Assembly: GCA_022641835.1 (NCBI GenBank)
Contig: CP048720.1
Span: forward strand, 186,001-250,000
Length of the DNA stretch: 64,000 nt
Reading direction: 5' to 3'
From: Petasospora fabianii
Lineage: Eukaryota; Ascomycota; Saccharomycetes; Phaffomycetales; Wickerhamomycetaceae
A program made the position numbers and the translations under genes. Below are positions 50,935-61,700 of this stretch, piece by piece; position 1 is the stretch's first letter, and every line of letters begins with the position of its first letter. A model generated the notes under the pieces. It was given only the letters and a program-made list of their open reading frames with translations, was not told where the DNA came from and did not search any database.

Positions 50935-52005
50935 AATCTCTTGGTTCAATAAGGTAGCAGAAAGGTAAAAGATATTTAGCAAATTGTAATCTAGAGCAAC
51001 GCAACCAAGGTAAGAGCTAAAAAAATAGGCAATGAGGACCTTTTAGTTGGTATGTGGGTTATTTGTCAAGTAGTATATATCCATTTTAATGTATGAAGCT
51101 TCGCGCAGACACAAAGCTCACTAAATATGTAAACCATGGCGGAGGGCCATGACCGGTCACATACAGCCATACACTACTCCGTGTCAAGATCAAGGGGAGC
51201 TGAAAGTAACCTCAGTATAAATCACTAAAGCCATCTGAAAGTTGGCGTGCGGCTTCTAATGTCCCATTGTCGCCGCCAGCGTCTGCCTATAGTTACTACT
51301 AGCATATCAACCCAACATATTAAGGTGAGGATATGTAATTAGTTTATATATGTTACAATCTGAGCAAGGTGCAGCGAGAGGGCTTTGATTGCAGCTGATG
51401 TAAGCTGACCCTTATGTTTTGAAGCACTTGATGAATCACGATGCCACTGCATGACATGCTTTATGGGTATCGACCGGCTGTATTGCAGGAGTGGTTGATT
51501 TGCTTATTGGCTATGCTATAGCTTATGTCAGCAGTATCTTACTTAGTACCAGTTAATAGATCCAAAAAGAGGTATATAGACCTATCATAGTTAAGGTGTC
51601 AGCAAATGCGCTAGCTGGAACTAGTTTCGGGGGCCCCTTGGTGCCTCCCCACCTCCCCTCTAAGTACTAAACTGTGTTGGTGGTACATATCATACATTCG
51701 ATTGTTCATCTATCTAGTCTCAGTTCTAAACTCAGACCTTCTGTAATGCTGACCTACCCTCAGCAAACTGCATGAAGAGGCGTATGACTTCGGCTTTGCG
51801 CGCTGTGCCTTGCACCACTTCATATCACCATCAACGCGTCACTGCCACAAATTACACCTTCCTAAAATCACTACAGATACACTGCACAATGTTTTCCATC
51901 CAAATACACATTTTGTGGCTTACCCTAAACTTTTAGTCTATGGCGCTGACTTTACTAGTCGTTGGCTATTGTCAAGACGAGTATCACGGCGGCTAGCTGA
52001 AATTT
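50935..52005. other. Divergent promoter region of the two unknown genes
   Basis: A 1.07 kb gap between two divergent unrecognised genes. It is AT-rich, has many stops in all frames and no supported gene. An extended MluI box lies at 51834-51839 on the side of the coiled-coil gene. Confidence 0.5.
51834..51839. promoter_or_regulatory. MluI cell-cycle box (ACGCGT) upstream of the coiled-coil gene
   Basis: The flanks give TGACGCGTTGA on the minus strand, a good match to the extended MBF consensus. It lies about 170 bases before the start at 52006. Spindle pole body coiled-coil genes of S. cerevisiae carry such boxes, but orthology is not shown here. Confidence 0.5.
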
Positions 52006-54897
52006 ATGTTTCCTTGTATCGCAGCCCCTTGTGAATCCAACATGTTATATTCTCTCAGCTCATTCTCGCTGTCGAGCACAAACACATCAGGATCAATATC
52101 AGACGGCGGTAGCTCCAGAGACAGTGTTGATGATGAGTTGAGTGCACTAAAAGTACTGCAAAAGCCCAAGATATTTGATAAGCAGCTAGAACAACATGAA
52201 ACTCATGACTGTCACAAGGTATCGCCTAAGTCACCCCATCCTCCTGTTTCAGCGGCAGAGGACATGTCCAAACACGTTGATTCTGATAATGACTACATCA
52301 TGTCCACCGTTCGTTCTTTGAGGGCTAATCCTCTCTCCGGAATTCTGTCTTGGGAACGCAAGAATCGGCCTGTAGAGTTAGACTTGAGTTACGATCCGTT
52401 CAACAAGGGACCTGTGCTTAGAGTGCCAGCAACAGCAGACTTCACAAAGGCAAGAAAGAATGTGACTTGGGGATCACTCATGGGCCCAGACCAAGAAAGA
52501 AAGAACGCTTCATCGAGTAAAAAGGGAATTGTGAGCAGAGCTGCTGCTGCCAAATCCATCTTGAAGAGGCCCTATTTTCCACGTCTCTCACACGGTTACC
52601 ACAGCATGTCACAACCAGATCTATTACAAAGACCACCTTCAAGTCTGTACAGTCAGACACCAGACGTCACAACAGAGAAGCAAACAGCTGAGGTCAGAGA
52701 CCCACCACACCACCCCTACGACTCTGTTAGTTCTAATGACAAGTACAGTCACTTCAATGCACTGACATCTGGTCCGGATGAGTGTTCCGAAGAATACCAA
52801 CCACCTCTTACACTTACCAGCTTGTTCTCGGGCTCCCTTACCGAAAGCACACAGATGACTTCGCCCCCTCCTCCTCGGCATCTGTGTAGTCAGCTTCAAC
52901 CGAAGAACAGCACTGATCCCAAGCACTCAATGGTACATGACACGGTACATTCCCTTGCTCGTCATTTTGGTAGCTTGTCCCTTGATCCAGAACCGAATCT
53001 TCTGGAGAATGACGTTGAAATGAAGGATACAGGCAATGCGTTTTCATTGCGTGTTATTTCAGCCTCCAAAGATACTGAAGCAGCTGCCTCTATCAGAGAG
53101 TCATTTGATGGCTCTTTCGAGGATATACTTGACAGACGTCCGCCAACGTTTCCTAAGGTGTCGCAAACGGACTACAAAGCAGATAAATTTCACTGTGAAC
53201 CGTCGTTGACTGGCGATAACTCTGGTGGAAAACCCTTTGAAACTCAAGCTCTCTTCATGGTGAAGGAACGTCTCTCTAGGCTGTTGACTTTGCTTTCCTC
53301 CATATGTGACTCTCCGAAGGACTTTATTCCCGCAACATGTCTGGAAATAGACATTGGAGAACAAGTTATCTGCTTGGAAAAGCTTGTGAATTGTCTATCC
53401 TCCAAACAAGAGGACAAAAGTGTAATGAGAATGAAGTATGAGAGTAATATCTTACAGTTGAATGAGTTGACAAATGCTCTAAAAGAAGATCTGACAGCCG
53501 CGAGAGGTGATGCTCGAGTCTGGCGCCAGAGATTTGAAGCCGAGTCCGATGAGTACGAAACATCCTTGAAAAGGTTACAGTACGCAATTGGTATGAGGGC
53601 TGAAAACAAGGAGTCTCTGGATCGTACAAGACGTGTGGACACTCTTGTTGGACGCGTTAGGTCTTTACTTTTACAGCAAGATGCAGCCTCCGAAATAGTA
53701 GGTGATATGAACAGGAAGGACCGCCAGTTGTTGGATCTCAAGGAGAAGGTCTTTCAGCTAGAGGGAGTTGACCTGCAACTTAGAGATAAAACCGAAAAAC
53801 TAATTCTGAATAAGGAGCAGTTGGACCGGTATAAAAGCCTGTTGGAGTCTTTGGAAAATGAACACAAACTATTGCAGAGTAGATATGACGAGATCAAGAT
53901 CGTCAATCAAAGTCAAACTGAGGAGTTGATGAATAAGGCAAAACAATATTCCGAAAACTCGACTCTGTTACGTGATCAAACAGCAACACTTTTGGAAGCC
54001 CAAAAACAATTGGACCTTCAGGTAGAGAAAATCTTTGTTTTGGAGTCTGACGCTGAGTCCAGGGAGCAGATTTTGAAGGCGCTACGTGAAGAAATCAATG
54101 ATCTCTCAGCAGCGCGTGCTGAGGCAGAAGAACTAAGGCATCAGGTAACTGTGCTCACCGAGAAGACAAGAGAGATGTCTTCTCTAGAGCTGGATATTTG
54201 CTTAATGAGGGATAAGCTAAACAGACTGTCCTTAATGGAAAAGGAAGTCCACGAACTTCGCTTGCTGCAGGAAAAGAGGGAAGGGCAGATTTCTGATTTG
54301 ATGGGAACTATCGCAGAGCAGAGACTGCTCTTAGATAAGTCCAATACTGAAACCGAATCGATGAACCGTCAACAAAAAAGGCTGGCATTCGCTAGTAAAG
54401 GTGAGATCAAAAAGCTTCAAGTGCTGTTACAGGAGTCCAAAAATGCTGCAAATGATTATGCCAGTCGCTTAAACGATGCTGTTCAGAGACATAACGATAT
54501 GTGTCGCTTCGTTGATGACGCTAACGACCAAAACCGTGAACTTCGATTGAGTCTTTTGAAGACAGGCTCCCAGAGAGATAAGCTCAGAGGAGCATTTCAT
54601 GCCCTTGAAGTAAGTTGTGTTCAATGTTTAGATGGTGTTGTACAAGAGGATTCCCTTGAGGGAATAAAGCAGGGTCTCAACTCCTTCTCTCTGCTTAGTG
54701 AATTTAATTCAAAAGACTTGTTCATACTCGAAGACTCTGCAAGTTTCCTTATCGAGGCACTTGGACTTCTTGCAAACGAATACCGAGAGCTATTGAAAAG
54801 ACTTGAGAGCACACGGAAGATGTCACTCCGAAAGCACAGAGTCTCCAATGCTGGATCCAAAAAGCATAGTCAGTCGGATACCATTCATAGAGCATGA
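52006..54897 (+). CDS. Large coiled-coil protein, unidentified
   Basis: The 963-residue protein has a disordered, Ser/Pro-rich N-terminal 400 residues. A basic block there holds WGSLMGPDQERKN and AAAAKSILKRP. A long, heptad-rich coiled coil runs from about 430 to 850 (for example LLDLKEKVFQLEGVDLQLRD and YKSLLESLENEHKLLQSRYD). A short helical region and a basic tail ending in SDTIHRA close it. The layout resembles spindle pole body or cytoskeletal scaffolds, and an MluI box upstream fits S-phase expression. I see no clear CM1, calmodulin-binding or PACT signature, so I give no name. An internal ATG at 52039 is an alternative start. Confidence 0.82.
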   Translation: MFPCIAAPCESNMLYSLSSFSLSSTNTSGSISDGGSSRDSVDDELSALKVLQKPKIFDKQLEQHETHDCHKVSPKSPHPPVSAAEDMSKHVDSDNDYIMSTVRSLRANPLSGILSWERKNRPVELDLSYDPFNKGPVLRVPATADFTKARKNVTWGSLMGPDQERKNASSSKKGIVSRAAAAKSILKRPYFPRLSHGYHSMSQPDLLQRPPSSLYSQTPDVTTEKQTAEVRDPPHHPYDSVSSNDKYSHFNALTSGPDECSEEYQPPLTLTSLFSGSLTESTQMTSPPPPRHLCSQLQPKNSTDPKHSMVHDTVHSLARHFGSLSLDPEPNLLENDVEMKDTGNAFSLRVISASKDTEAAASIRESFDGSFEDILDRRPPTFPKVSQTDYKADKFHCEPSLTGDNSGGKPFETQALFMVKERLSRLLTLLSSICDSPKDFIPATCLEIDIGEQVICLEKLVNCLSSKQEDKSVMRMKYESNILQLNELTNALKEDLTAARGDARVWRQRFEAESDEYETSLKRLQYAIGMRAENKESLDRTRRVDTLVGRVRSLLLQQDAASEIVGDMNRKDRQLLDLKEKVFQLEGVDLQLRDKTEKLILNKEQLDRYKSLLESLENEHKLLQSRYDEIKIVNQSQTEELMNKAKQYSENSTLLRDQTATLLEAQKQLDLQVEKIFVLESDAESREQILKALREEINDLSAARAEAEELRHQVTVLTEKTREMSSLELDICLMRDKLNRLSLMEKEVHELRLLQEKREGQISDLMGTIAEQRLLLDKSNTETESMNRQQKRLAFASKGEIKKLQVLLQESKNAANDYASRLNDAVQRHNDMCRFVDDANDQNRELRLSLLKTGSQRDKLRGAFHALEVSCVQCLDGVVQEDSLEGIKQGLNSFSLLSEFNSKDLFILEDSASFLIEALGLLANEYRELLKRLESTRKMSLRKHRVSNAGSKKHSQSDTIHRA

Positions 54898-54945
54898 TTC
54901 CACAGAGCAGCGATCTATTCCATAGATGCAACTTATATAGATATA

Positions 54946-54969
54946 ATATATATATATATATATATATAT
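54946..54969. repeat. (AT)n microsatellite
   Basis: About 12 alternating AT units just past the stop of the coiled-coil gene. It may serve as a polyadenylation efficiency element (TATATA). Confidence 0.85.
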
Positions 54970-55112
54970 TGTGCAACCAGTGCTAAATGAGTACAAGAAT
55001 GAAGTTCCTGGAGTATTGTCACTACAGTTACTTCACAGGTGTTTCTGAGGGTCACACTCTGAATTTATAGCTTTCAATGCAGATCAGCTAAAAGTTTTGA
55101 TGATCAGTAAAC

Positions 55113-56543
55113 CTAACTAGTAATACTAGCACGTTTCCAGCGTGAGTACCAATAAATGACACCAGCACCAAGAACAGCACATCCTGTTGCCGGGAAAATA
55201 TAGTACGGTAGCGTCTCGTCGTGTGTACCAGGTGGAGGTGGTACAAATGGGAACAGTGCCAAAAAGAGATTAGCAGCCAAGAACACAACACAAGCAGTCC
55301 AATGTGTGTGCCAGCTGTTCTCGCCCTTCTCCAATCCCCACTTTTCGGAGGCTGAGTGTCGGTGAAGATATAGCAGACCAGCTGCGACAAGGACGTTGAT
55401 CCAAGTTCCCGGATAGGCATAGAGGTTCACCACGAACTCGTAGATACCACCATTTGGAGGAAGCAGTAGTACAAGTACAGTTACCACCCAATGAAGCAGC
55501 AATGAGTTCTTGAGTTTGGAAAACGTTGATGAGTAGGGGATAATCTCCTCTTTAGCTAGCTCCTGGTTGATACGGGCATGTGAAAAGGAAACAGCAAGAA
55601 CGTTTCCCAGGTTGGACAATGAGATCAACAATGGCAAAATGCGTGAGCTAAATGTATCACCAAATATCTTGCGGAAGAATATACCGGCAATGAGCACACC
55701 AGAATCCTTCAATTCTGAGTAGGGAATGACAACGTAATATGACAGGATGACAAGCAAATAAAAGAATGCAGTAACGGCCACACTCAGTGGTGCAGCAGTT
55801 TGGAGTGTGTGATGTGGGTTCTTGACCTCACTAATGACGTAGTTGGCATTTTCCCAACCTTTGAAAGAGTATATGATCTGGAGAAGTGCAACAGATATAT
55901 TGTATGTGTTGCCGTGAAATCCATCATAAGGCCGCCATATGTCCTTGAAATTGTCGCTAGCGTCACCATCAATAGCAATCGCACCCACTGCAACAAGGAA
56001 GCCCAGAATAATGATTAAAGCGAGAATAAGAATCTTGATAATTCCAAGTGCGGTGAATACTGTGGTGCCGTGATACGGTTGGTAGATGTGCAAGTATGTG
56101 ACAGCAGTAATGACCATCACACCAACCCATCTTGCGATCCAGTCGTTTTCTCCAAATCCAAAAGCAAAAAGAACATATCTTCCAAACGCATAGGCGTTTC
56201 CAGAACTGAATCCAAGTATCACAATTTGGAAAGCATATACAGATTCTGCAAGGCCCTTTGGATTCCTATAGACTCTCTGGAGATAGTTCTTCTCGCCACC
56301 GCTGAAGGGAAGCTCAAGACCAAACTCGATGTAGATGCTGAGCCCACAGAAGCACACTATGGCACCAATTATCCAAAGAACGAGTGTGGTTCCTATTGAT
56401 CCACAGAGGGAAAATATCAGTGAGGGCGTACTGAAGATTCCTGTGCCGATCATCTTGTTGATGATAAGGGACATAACAGCAAGAGTCCCTAGATGTGGAG
56501 CATTTTCATGCTGTGGAAGCAGCGGCTGTCGCTCGCTCGTCAT
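55113..56543 (-). CDS. Amino-acid permease, methionine (Mup1/Mup3) type
   Basis: The 476-residue protein has about 12 membrane segments and the APC/LAT signature at its first helix (INKMIGTGIFSTPSLIFSLC). This is close to Mup1 (LNRMIGTGIFATTSSIFSLC). YSFKGWENANYVISEVKNPHHT is the conserved helix 6 region. The N-terminus is short (RQPLLPQHENAPHLG), lacking most of the tail of Mup1 (574) and Mup3 (546). It probably imports methionine, cysteine or a related large neutral amino acid at the plasma membrane. A TCACGTGA box upstream supports sulfur control. The exact substrate is not shown. Confidence 0.85.
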   Translation of the reverse strand: MTSERQPLLPQHENAPHLGTLAVMSLIINKMIGTGIFSTPSLIFSLCGSIGTTLVLWIIGAIVCFCGLSIYIEFGLELPFSGGEKNYLQRVYRNPKGLAESVYAFQIVILGFSSGNAYAFGRYVLFAFGFGENDWIARWVGVMVITAVTYLHIYQPYHGTTVFTALGIIKILILALIIILGFLVAVGAIAIDGDASDNFKDIWRPYDGFHGNTYNISVALLQIIYSFKGWENANYVISEVKNPHHTLQTAAPLSVAVTAFFYLLVILSYYVVIPYSELKDSGVLIAGIFFRKIFGDTFSSRILPLLISLSNLGNVLAVSFSHARINQELAKEEIIPYSSTFSKLKNSLLLHWVVTVLVLLLPPNGGIYEFVVNLYAYPGTWINVLVAAGLLYLHRHSASEKWGLEKGENSWHTHWTACVVFLAANLFLALFPFVPPPPGTHDETLPYYIFPATGCAVLGAGVIYWYSRWKRASITS

Positions 56544-56692
56544 AAGTAAGTGATTCTTGTTTGAATAGCGTAACTGGTCTGGGAGTTGAGGTTAGTGGAT
56601 AACATTTGTCGATGTTGTTCGGCCTGATAAATGCTCCAGCCGATGAGCAATAGGTTGTGGCGCTGCGGAGATGGCTTTTGCTTATCGCGAGT

Positions 56693-56700
56693 TCACGTGA
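56693..56700. promoter_or_regulatory. Cbf1-type E-box (TCACGTGA) upstream of the permease
   Basis: A perfect palindrome 150 bases before the permease start (56543) and 240 before APE3. TCACGTGA is the high-affinity Cbf1 site used with Met4 at MET genes and at MUP1 in yeast. Confidence 0.6.
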
Positions 56701-56719
56701 CCGTTTATCTCAACTATTG

Positions 56720-56753
56720 TTTTTTTTTTATTTATTTTTTTTTTTTTTTTTTT
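56720..56753 (+). repeat. Poly(T) tract in a divergent promoter
   Basis: A 34-base run of T interrupted by two A. It is a nucleosome-excluding dA:dT tract between the permease and APE3, next to the E-box. Confidence 0.9.
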
Positions 56754-56940
56754 AGTTCCGTCCCAATCGCGGAATTGACCGAAGGCAGCCAAAGATAAGG
56801 TACTTGGGATCTCAGTATTGCATATTTGTTTTCGATAGGCAGTACTTAATTGGTCTAGTCTCCCACAACTTTCTCATTGTTGGTCCCTCCTTAGATACAC
56901 ATCATCACCCACACTCGTTTAACCAGCCCAGGACGACGCC

Positions 56941-58488
56941 ATGAAGCTAGCCATCGCTGCACTCCCAGCAGCTGCATCTGCCTTCATCATTCCACAGATT
57001 GTACTTCAGGGCCTTGAGGAGGTTTTCACCTTGGACTCTGAGGAGCAGCCAGCCACCATCAAGATTGGCTCTGCTCCTGCTTATCTAGATCTCCCACCAG
57101 TTGATTCAGAGTCCCTCCAATCTCTCATCACACATGAAGACCTCAATGCCAGCGCAATCGAACTCTTCAATATCGCCAATTCATCCATCCCAATGTTTGA
57201 CCACCCAACCAGAGTCATCGGGTCTCCTGGTCACTGGAAGACCTTTGACTGGATTAGAGGTCAGTTGGATAACATGTCCGACTACTACACATACACGACC
57301 CAAGAGTTCGATGCCCCTGATAGCAAGATTTTCAACTACTCCTTGAAGGTTGACTTCATTGAGGTCACCGATGTGCAACCATTCAGTATGACACCACCAG
57401 CTCATGTCTGGAACGGTGAGATCTTTGAGGTTGCCAACCTCGGTTGTGACGATGCCGACTATGTTGGGTTAAATGATACCATTCCTGGACTAAAGCCAGT
57501 GGACGTTGTTGCCTTGATCAAGAGAGGTGAATGTCCATTTGGTAACAAATCTACCCTTGCCGGTAAGTGGGGTGCTAAAGCCGCACTCATTTACGACCCA
57601 TCCACTGATGAGCTCATGAGTGGTGGTACTTTAGGTGAGCCTTCCAACTCCACAGTGGGTACTTTGGGTATCACTAAGGCCCTTGCTGAAAGTTTGATTG
57701 CCAAGAAGATGATTGGATTGGGCAGAATCAACCTGTTCATCGCCGCTAAGCTGGGCTACATCAAGACTAAGAACATCATTGCTGATACCATCTACGGTGA
57801 CAAAGACAATGTTGTCGCACTCGGTGCTCACTCCGACTCTGTTGATGCTGGTCCAGGTATTAATGATGATGGTTCCGGTACAATTTCCTTGTTGACGGTG
57901 GCTAAGGCTTTGACGAACTTCCAGATTAACAACACTGTCCGTTTCGCCTGGTGGGCTGCTGAGGAAGAAGGTCTTCTCGGCTCTAATTTCTATGCCTACA
58001 ATCTGACTGCCGCTGAAAACCAACAGATCAGATTGTTCATGGACTATGACATGATGGCCTCTCCAAACTACGAGTACCAGGTCTACAATGGATCGAATGC
58101 GGTTAATCCAGCGGGTTCCGAAGAGCTGAAGCAGCTATACATTGACTACTATGACTCTAAGGGTCTCCCATGGGCTCTTGTTCCATTCGATGGCAGATCG
58201 GACTACGTTGGATTCATTGAGAACGGTATTCCAGGTGGTGGTATTGCTACTGGTGCTGAGGGTATTAACCCAGCTAACAATATCACATACGATATATGTT
58301 ACCATGAGCTATGTGACAACTTGACAAACATCGCTTGGGATGCCTTCTTGGTTAACACCCAGTTGATTGCACACAGTGTTGCTACTTATGCGTCCGATCT
58401 TACTGAATTCCCACCAAGAGAGCCAATCAAGGAGACCATGATCAACGCATTTGAATTCCCACGCAGAGGAGATAAGTTCATTGTCTAA
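56941..58488 (+). CDS. APE3: Vacuolar aminopeptidase Y (M28 family)
   Basis: The 515-residue protein (yeast Ape3 is 537) starts with a signal peptide (KLAIAALPAAASAFIIPQIV) and a propeptide. A PA domain follows at about 155-255 (DVVALIKRGECPFGNKSTLA). The M28 metallopeptidase core is then clear: VVALGAHSDSVDAGPGINDD with zinc-binding His/Asp, FAWWAAEEEGLLGS with the catalytic Glu pair, and YHELCD near the C-terminus. It removes N-terminal, preferably basic, residues in the vacuole. Several Asn-glycosylation sites are present. Confidence 0.95.
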   Translation: MKLAIAALPAAASAFIIPQIVLQGLEEVFTLDSEEQPATIKIGSAPAYLDLPPVDSESLQSLITHEDLNASAIELFNIANSSIPMFDHPTRVIGSPGHWKTFDWIRGQLDNMSDYYTYTTQEFDAPDSKIFNYSLKVDFIEVTDVQPFSMTPPAHVWNGEIFEVANLGCDDADYVGLNDTIPGLKPVDVVALIKRGECPFGNKSTLAGKWGAKAALIYDPSTDELMSGGTLGEPSNSTVGTLGITKALAESLIAKKMIGLGRINLFIAAKLGYIKTKNIIADTIYGDKDNVVALGAHSDSVDAGPGINDDGSGTISLLTVAKALTNFQINNTVRFAWWAAEEEGLLGSNFYAYNLTAAENQQIRLFMDYDMMASPNYEYQVYNGSNAVNPAGSEELKQLYIDYYDSKGLPWALVPFDGRSDYVGFIENGIPGGGIATGAEGINPANNITYDICYHELCDNLTNIAWDAFLVNTQLIAHSVATYASDLTEFPPREPIKETMINAFEFPRRGDKFIV

Positions 58489-58726
58489 TCATGATAATTT
58501 TGTGGGCCCTGAAACCCTTCAATTTTATCATCATGGTTTTCAGGTCGGCCTGTATAGTCAGTTTCCATTATTAACTGTTTATTAATCTATTTTGTATTCT
58601 AGGATGATCAATTAGTAACTTCAAAATACATTTAAAATGGAATATCAACTAACGTGGCCCCTGGAGGGTCTTTTTTTTTGCGAATTTTTCTATTAAGATC
58701 AAACATTTCCACAGGAGGTGCACTGA
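58489..58726. other. Convergent APE3 / ABC transporter 3' region
   Basis: AT-rich shared terminator region with T runs. No gene is seen. Confidence 0.6.
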
Positions 58727-61700
58727 TCACTTCTTAGTGGCATTAGCGTTCTTGAGAAATGCCTCCTTGGAAAGCTGAACAAGGACATCCAACTCGCCAC
58801 TGTCAGCACACATACCGTAGAACTTGCTCTTTTTATCACTCAACAACTTGTATGGGTGGTCGTACTCAACAACCTCACCGGCGTCCATAACTAAGATCTT
58901 ATCGTAATCAATGATAGATCTAAGTCTGTGGGCAATGGTTAAGATTGTAGCATGAGCAAACTCTTTTCTGATTGTCTGTTGAATCTTAGCATCAGAGTCA
59001 TAGTCAATAGAAGCAGTAGCCTCGTCCAACAACATGATCTTTGGAGCTCTCAAAAGAGATCTTGCCAGACACATGAGTTGTCTTTGACCCTGAGACAAAT
59101 TACCACCACCCTCAGTTACCTCATTCTTCAAGTTCAAGAACTTGTTGATATTCTCACCAGAAGAGCTTCCAGACGATGGAGCAACTTGACCCTGTGACAA
59201 GAGCTCATCAGACGACACCAAATTGACTCTTCTCAAGGCCTCAAAGATTTGCTCATCAGTATACTCGTCAAAGAGATCCAAGTTGGACTTGATGGTACCT
59301 GTAAACAGTGTTGGGTCCTGTGGGATGATGGTGATTGCCCTTCTCAAAGTGGTCAAACCAATAGATGTGATATCTACGCCATCAATCTTGATGTAACCGG
59401 TCTCTGGATCTAAGAATCTGAACAAAGCGGTAATGATTGTAGACTTACCCGCACCAGTTCTTCCAACAATACCGATCTTGTTCTCTGGCTCAACATCAAA
59501 GGAGACATTCTTGATAACCTGTGGCAGGTGTGGAGCGTAACGCAACGACAAGTCCTTGACCTCAACCTGACCTTTCTGTGGCCAAGAAGCTGGTGGCTCA
59601 CGGCCAGGGATGTGCGCAGATGGCTCCTCATCAATTTCAAGATACTCTTTGAGTCTTTCCACAGAGTTCATGTTCATCTCAACTTCGGCATACAATCTGA
59701 CAACCCAGAGAGCGGACTCATTGAAGGTGATAGCATATGACAACGAGATACCAGCAAGACCAGCATCGATACTGTCAATGGACCAAAGAACGAAACAACC
59801 GGCAAAGAAGATAATCAAGGCACCAACAAAGTCATTTCTGCAACTGAGCCATCTGTTAGAAACCCACATGTAAAAGAATGGTCTGTTGTTCTGATCAATC
59901 TTATTCAAGTTCTCTTGTAAGAACTTACGCTCGATACCATAGGCACGGATGGTGCTTACACCAACCAGTGTCTCAGAGAAGTGCTGGTGAATTGGAGACT
60001 TTGTGATGGAGTCAAATCTCTTCAACTCTCTGGAAGAACACAAGTAGAAGAAGGCAATAGCAGAGTAGAGGGCAACAACGACGACAGCAAAGAAGAAGAA
60101 GCCTGGTGTAATGGTCGTAATCAAGATCAAGGATGCAGCAACTTCAATAATACAAGCCAAGGTACCATCAGCAGTTGGGACCAAGTCCTGATCAATGGAC
60201 TCCATATCCTTCGAGAAACGGTTCATGATTCTTCCAATTGGTGTGGCGTCAAAGAATCTAAGCTTAGCTCTCATAACTCTGTGCAACACCTTCTTGAAAA
60301 TTCTCTTAGAGGCACGGATACCAAGCAAGAAGATAACCAACGTTCTAGTACAGGCAATAACACCATAAGCAAGACCTAAGAGACCATAGATGGAGATATA
60401 GAACATAGTTCCACCCTTGTTCTGCGAGGCCACAAACTCATCCTTGATGTAGTTGTATTTCAAAGACAGGGTAGAAATAGGCTTGGCCACAGCCGCAAAT
60501 GTAACACTTCCATAAGCGTTCGACTCTGTGAGGTGATTGTAAATGGAAACAGAAGACTCATCATCAATTGCACCAGCCCAAGCACGAACCCACCAGGATC
60601 TGGAGATATCAGCCAGCTGGGCAAGACCGAACAAAAAGAGAAGGAAGATTACAACGGAGAAACCACCAAACATTTGGTAGAACCACTTATAAACATCAAA
60701 GGAAACAAAACCATCAGACTTGGTCTCCTCCTCGATGAGTTTACCCCTCTTCAGATTCTCAAGTTCCTCTTCTTCCTCATCCTCAATGGTTGGCTCGTTG
60801 ACAAGCTTTTTCTTAAGCCTGTCAGCAACAGCTTCCGCAGAAAGCGACTCGGTGGCCTTGCTCTTCAAGTTTACAGAAGAAGCACCCCTAGAGGCAGCAA
60901 CAGATGACTTGATCATCTCATCTTCACCAAATGCACCTGCCTCAAAGAGTTCAGATGGGGTACCCTGCTTTGAGATCTTACCATTATCCATCATGACAAC
61001 CCAAGCCGCAGACTTGATAGTGAGGGCAACGTTGTGAGAAACCAACAGAACAGTTCTGTTCTCCATCAAAGGACCAGTGATACACTCGTCATAAATGTGC
61101 AAGGCCGTATGGGAATCAACAGCACTCAAACAGTCATCAAGCAAGAGATGTCTGCAGTTGGAGTACAAAGCTCTAGCGAGAGAAACACGTTGTTTCTGAC
61201 CACCAGAGAGAGCAATACCCTTCTCACCAATCTCAGTTTGGTCACCAGCCTTCAAGATCTCGAAATCACGAGAGAGACCACAGGCCTGGACAACCTTCTT
61301 GTAACGGTCCTTGTTGTATGGTGAGCCAAAGAGGATGTTGTTTCTGATGGAATCGTTTAACAACCAAGCAGCTTGGGAACAGTATGCAACAGACTCAGTC
61401 AAACCATCTGGACCAACTTCGACATCTTCCTTTGGCTGGAAGCCTGGCAAGTACACTTCACCATTGAGAAGTTCCATTTCACCGAGTAAGGCCATTAAGA
61501 GCGAGGTCTTACCAGCACCTGTTGGACCCACAATAACGTTGAGTTTGCGGAGCTTGAAGTCAACAGTGAGGTTTCTAAGCTTGAAATCGCTCTCTGATGA
61601 AGAGTTCCAAGAGAAAGAGGCATCTTTGAAACCAATCTCAGAAGTGTTCTTAGCATTGCGAGTAAGCTGCTCATACTTTGTAGTTTCATCTTCGTCCAAG

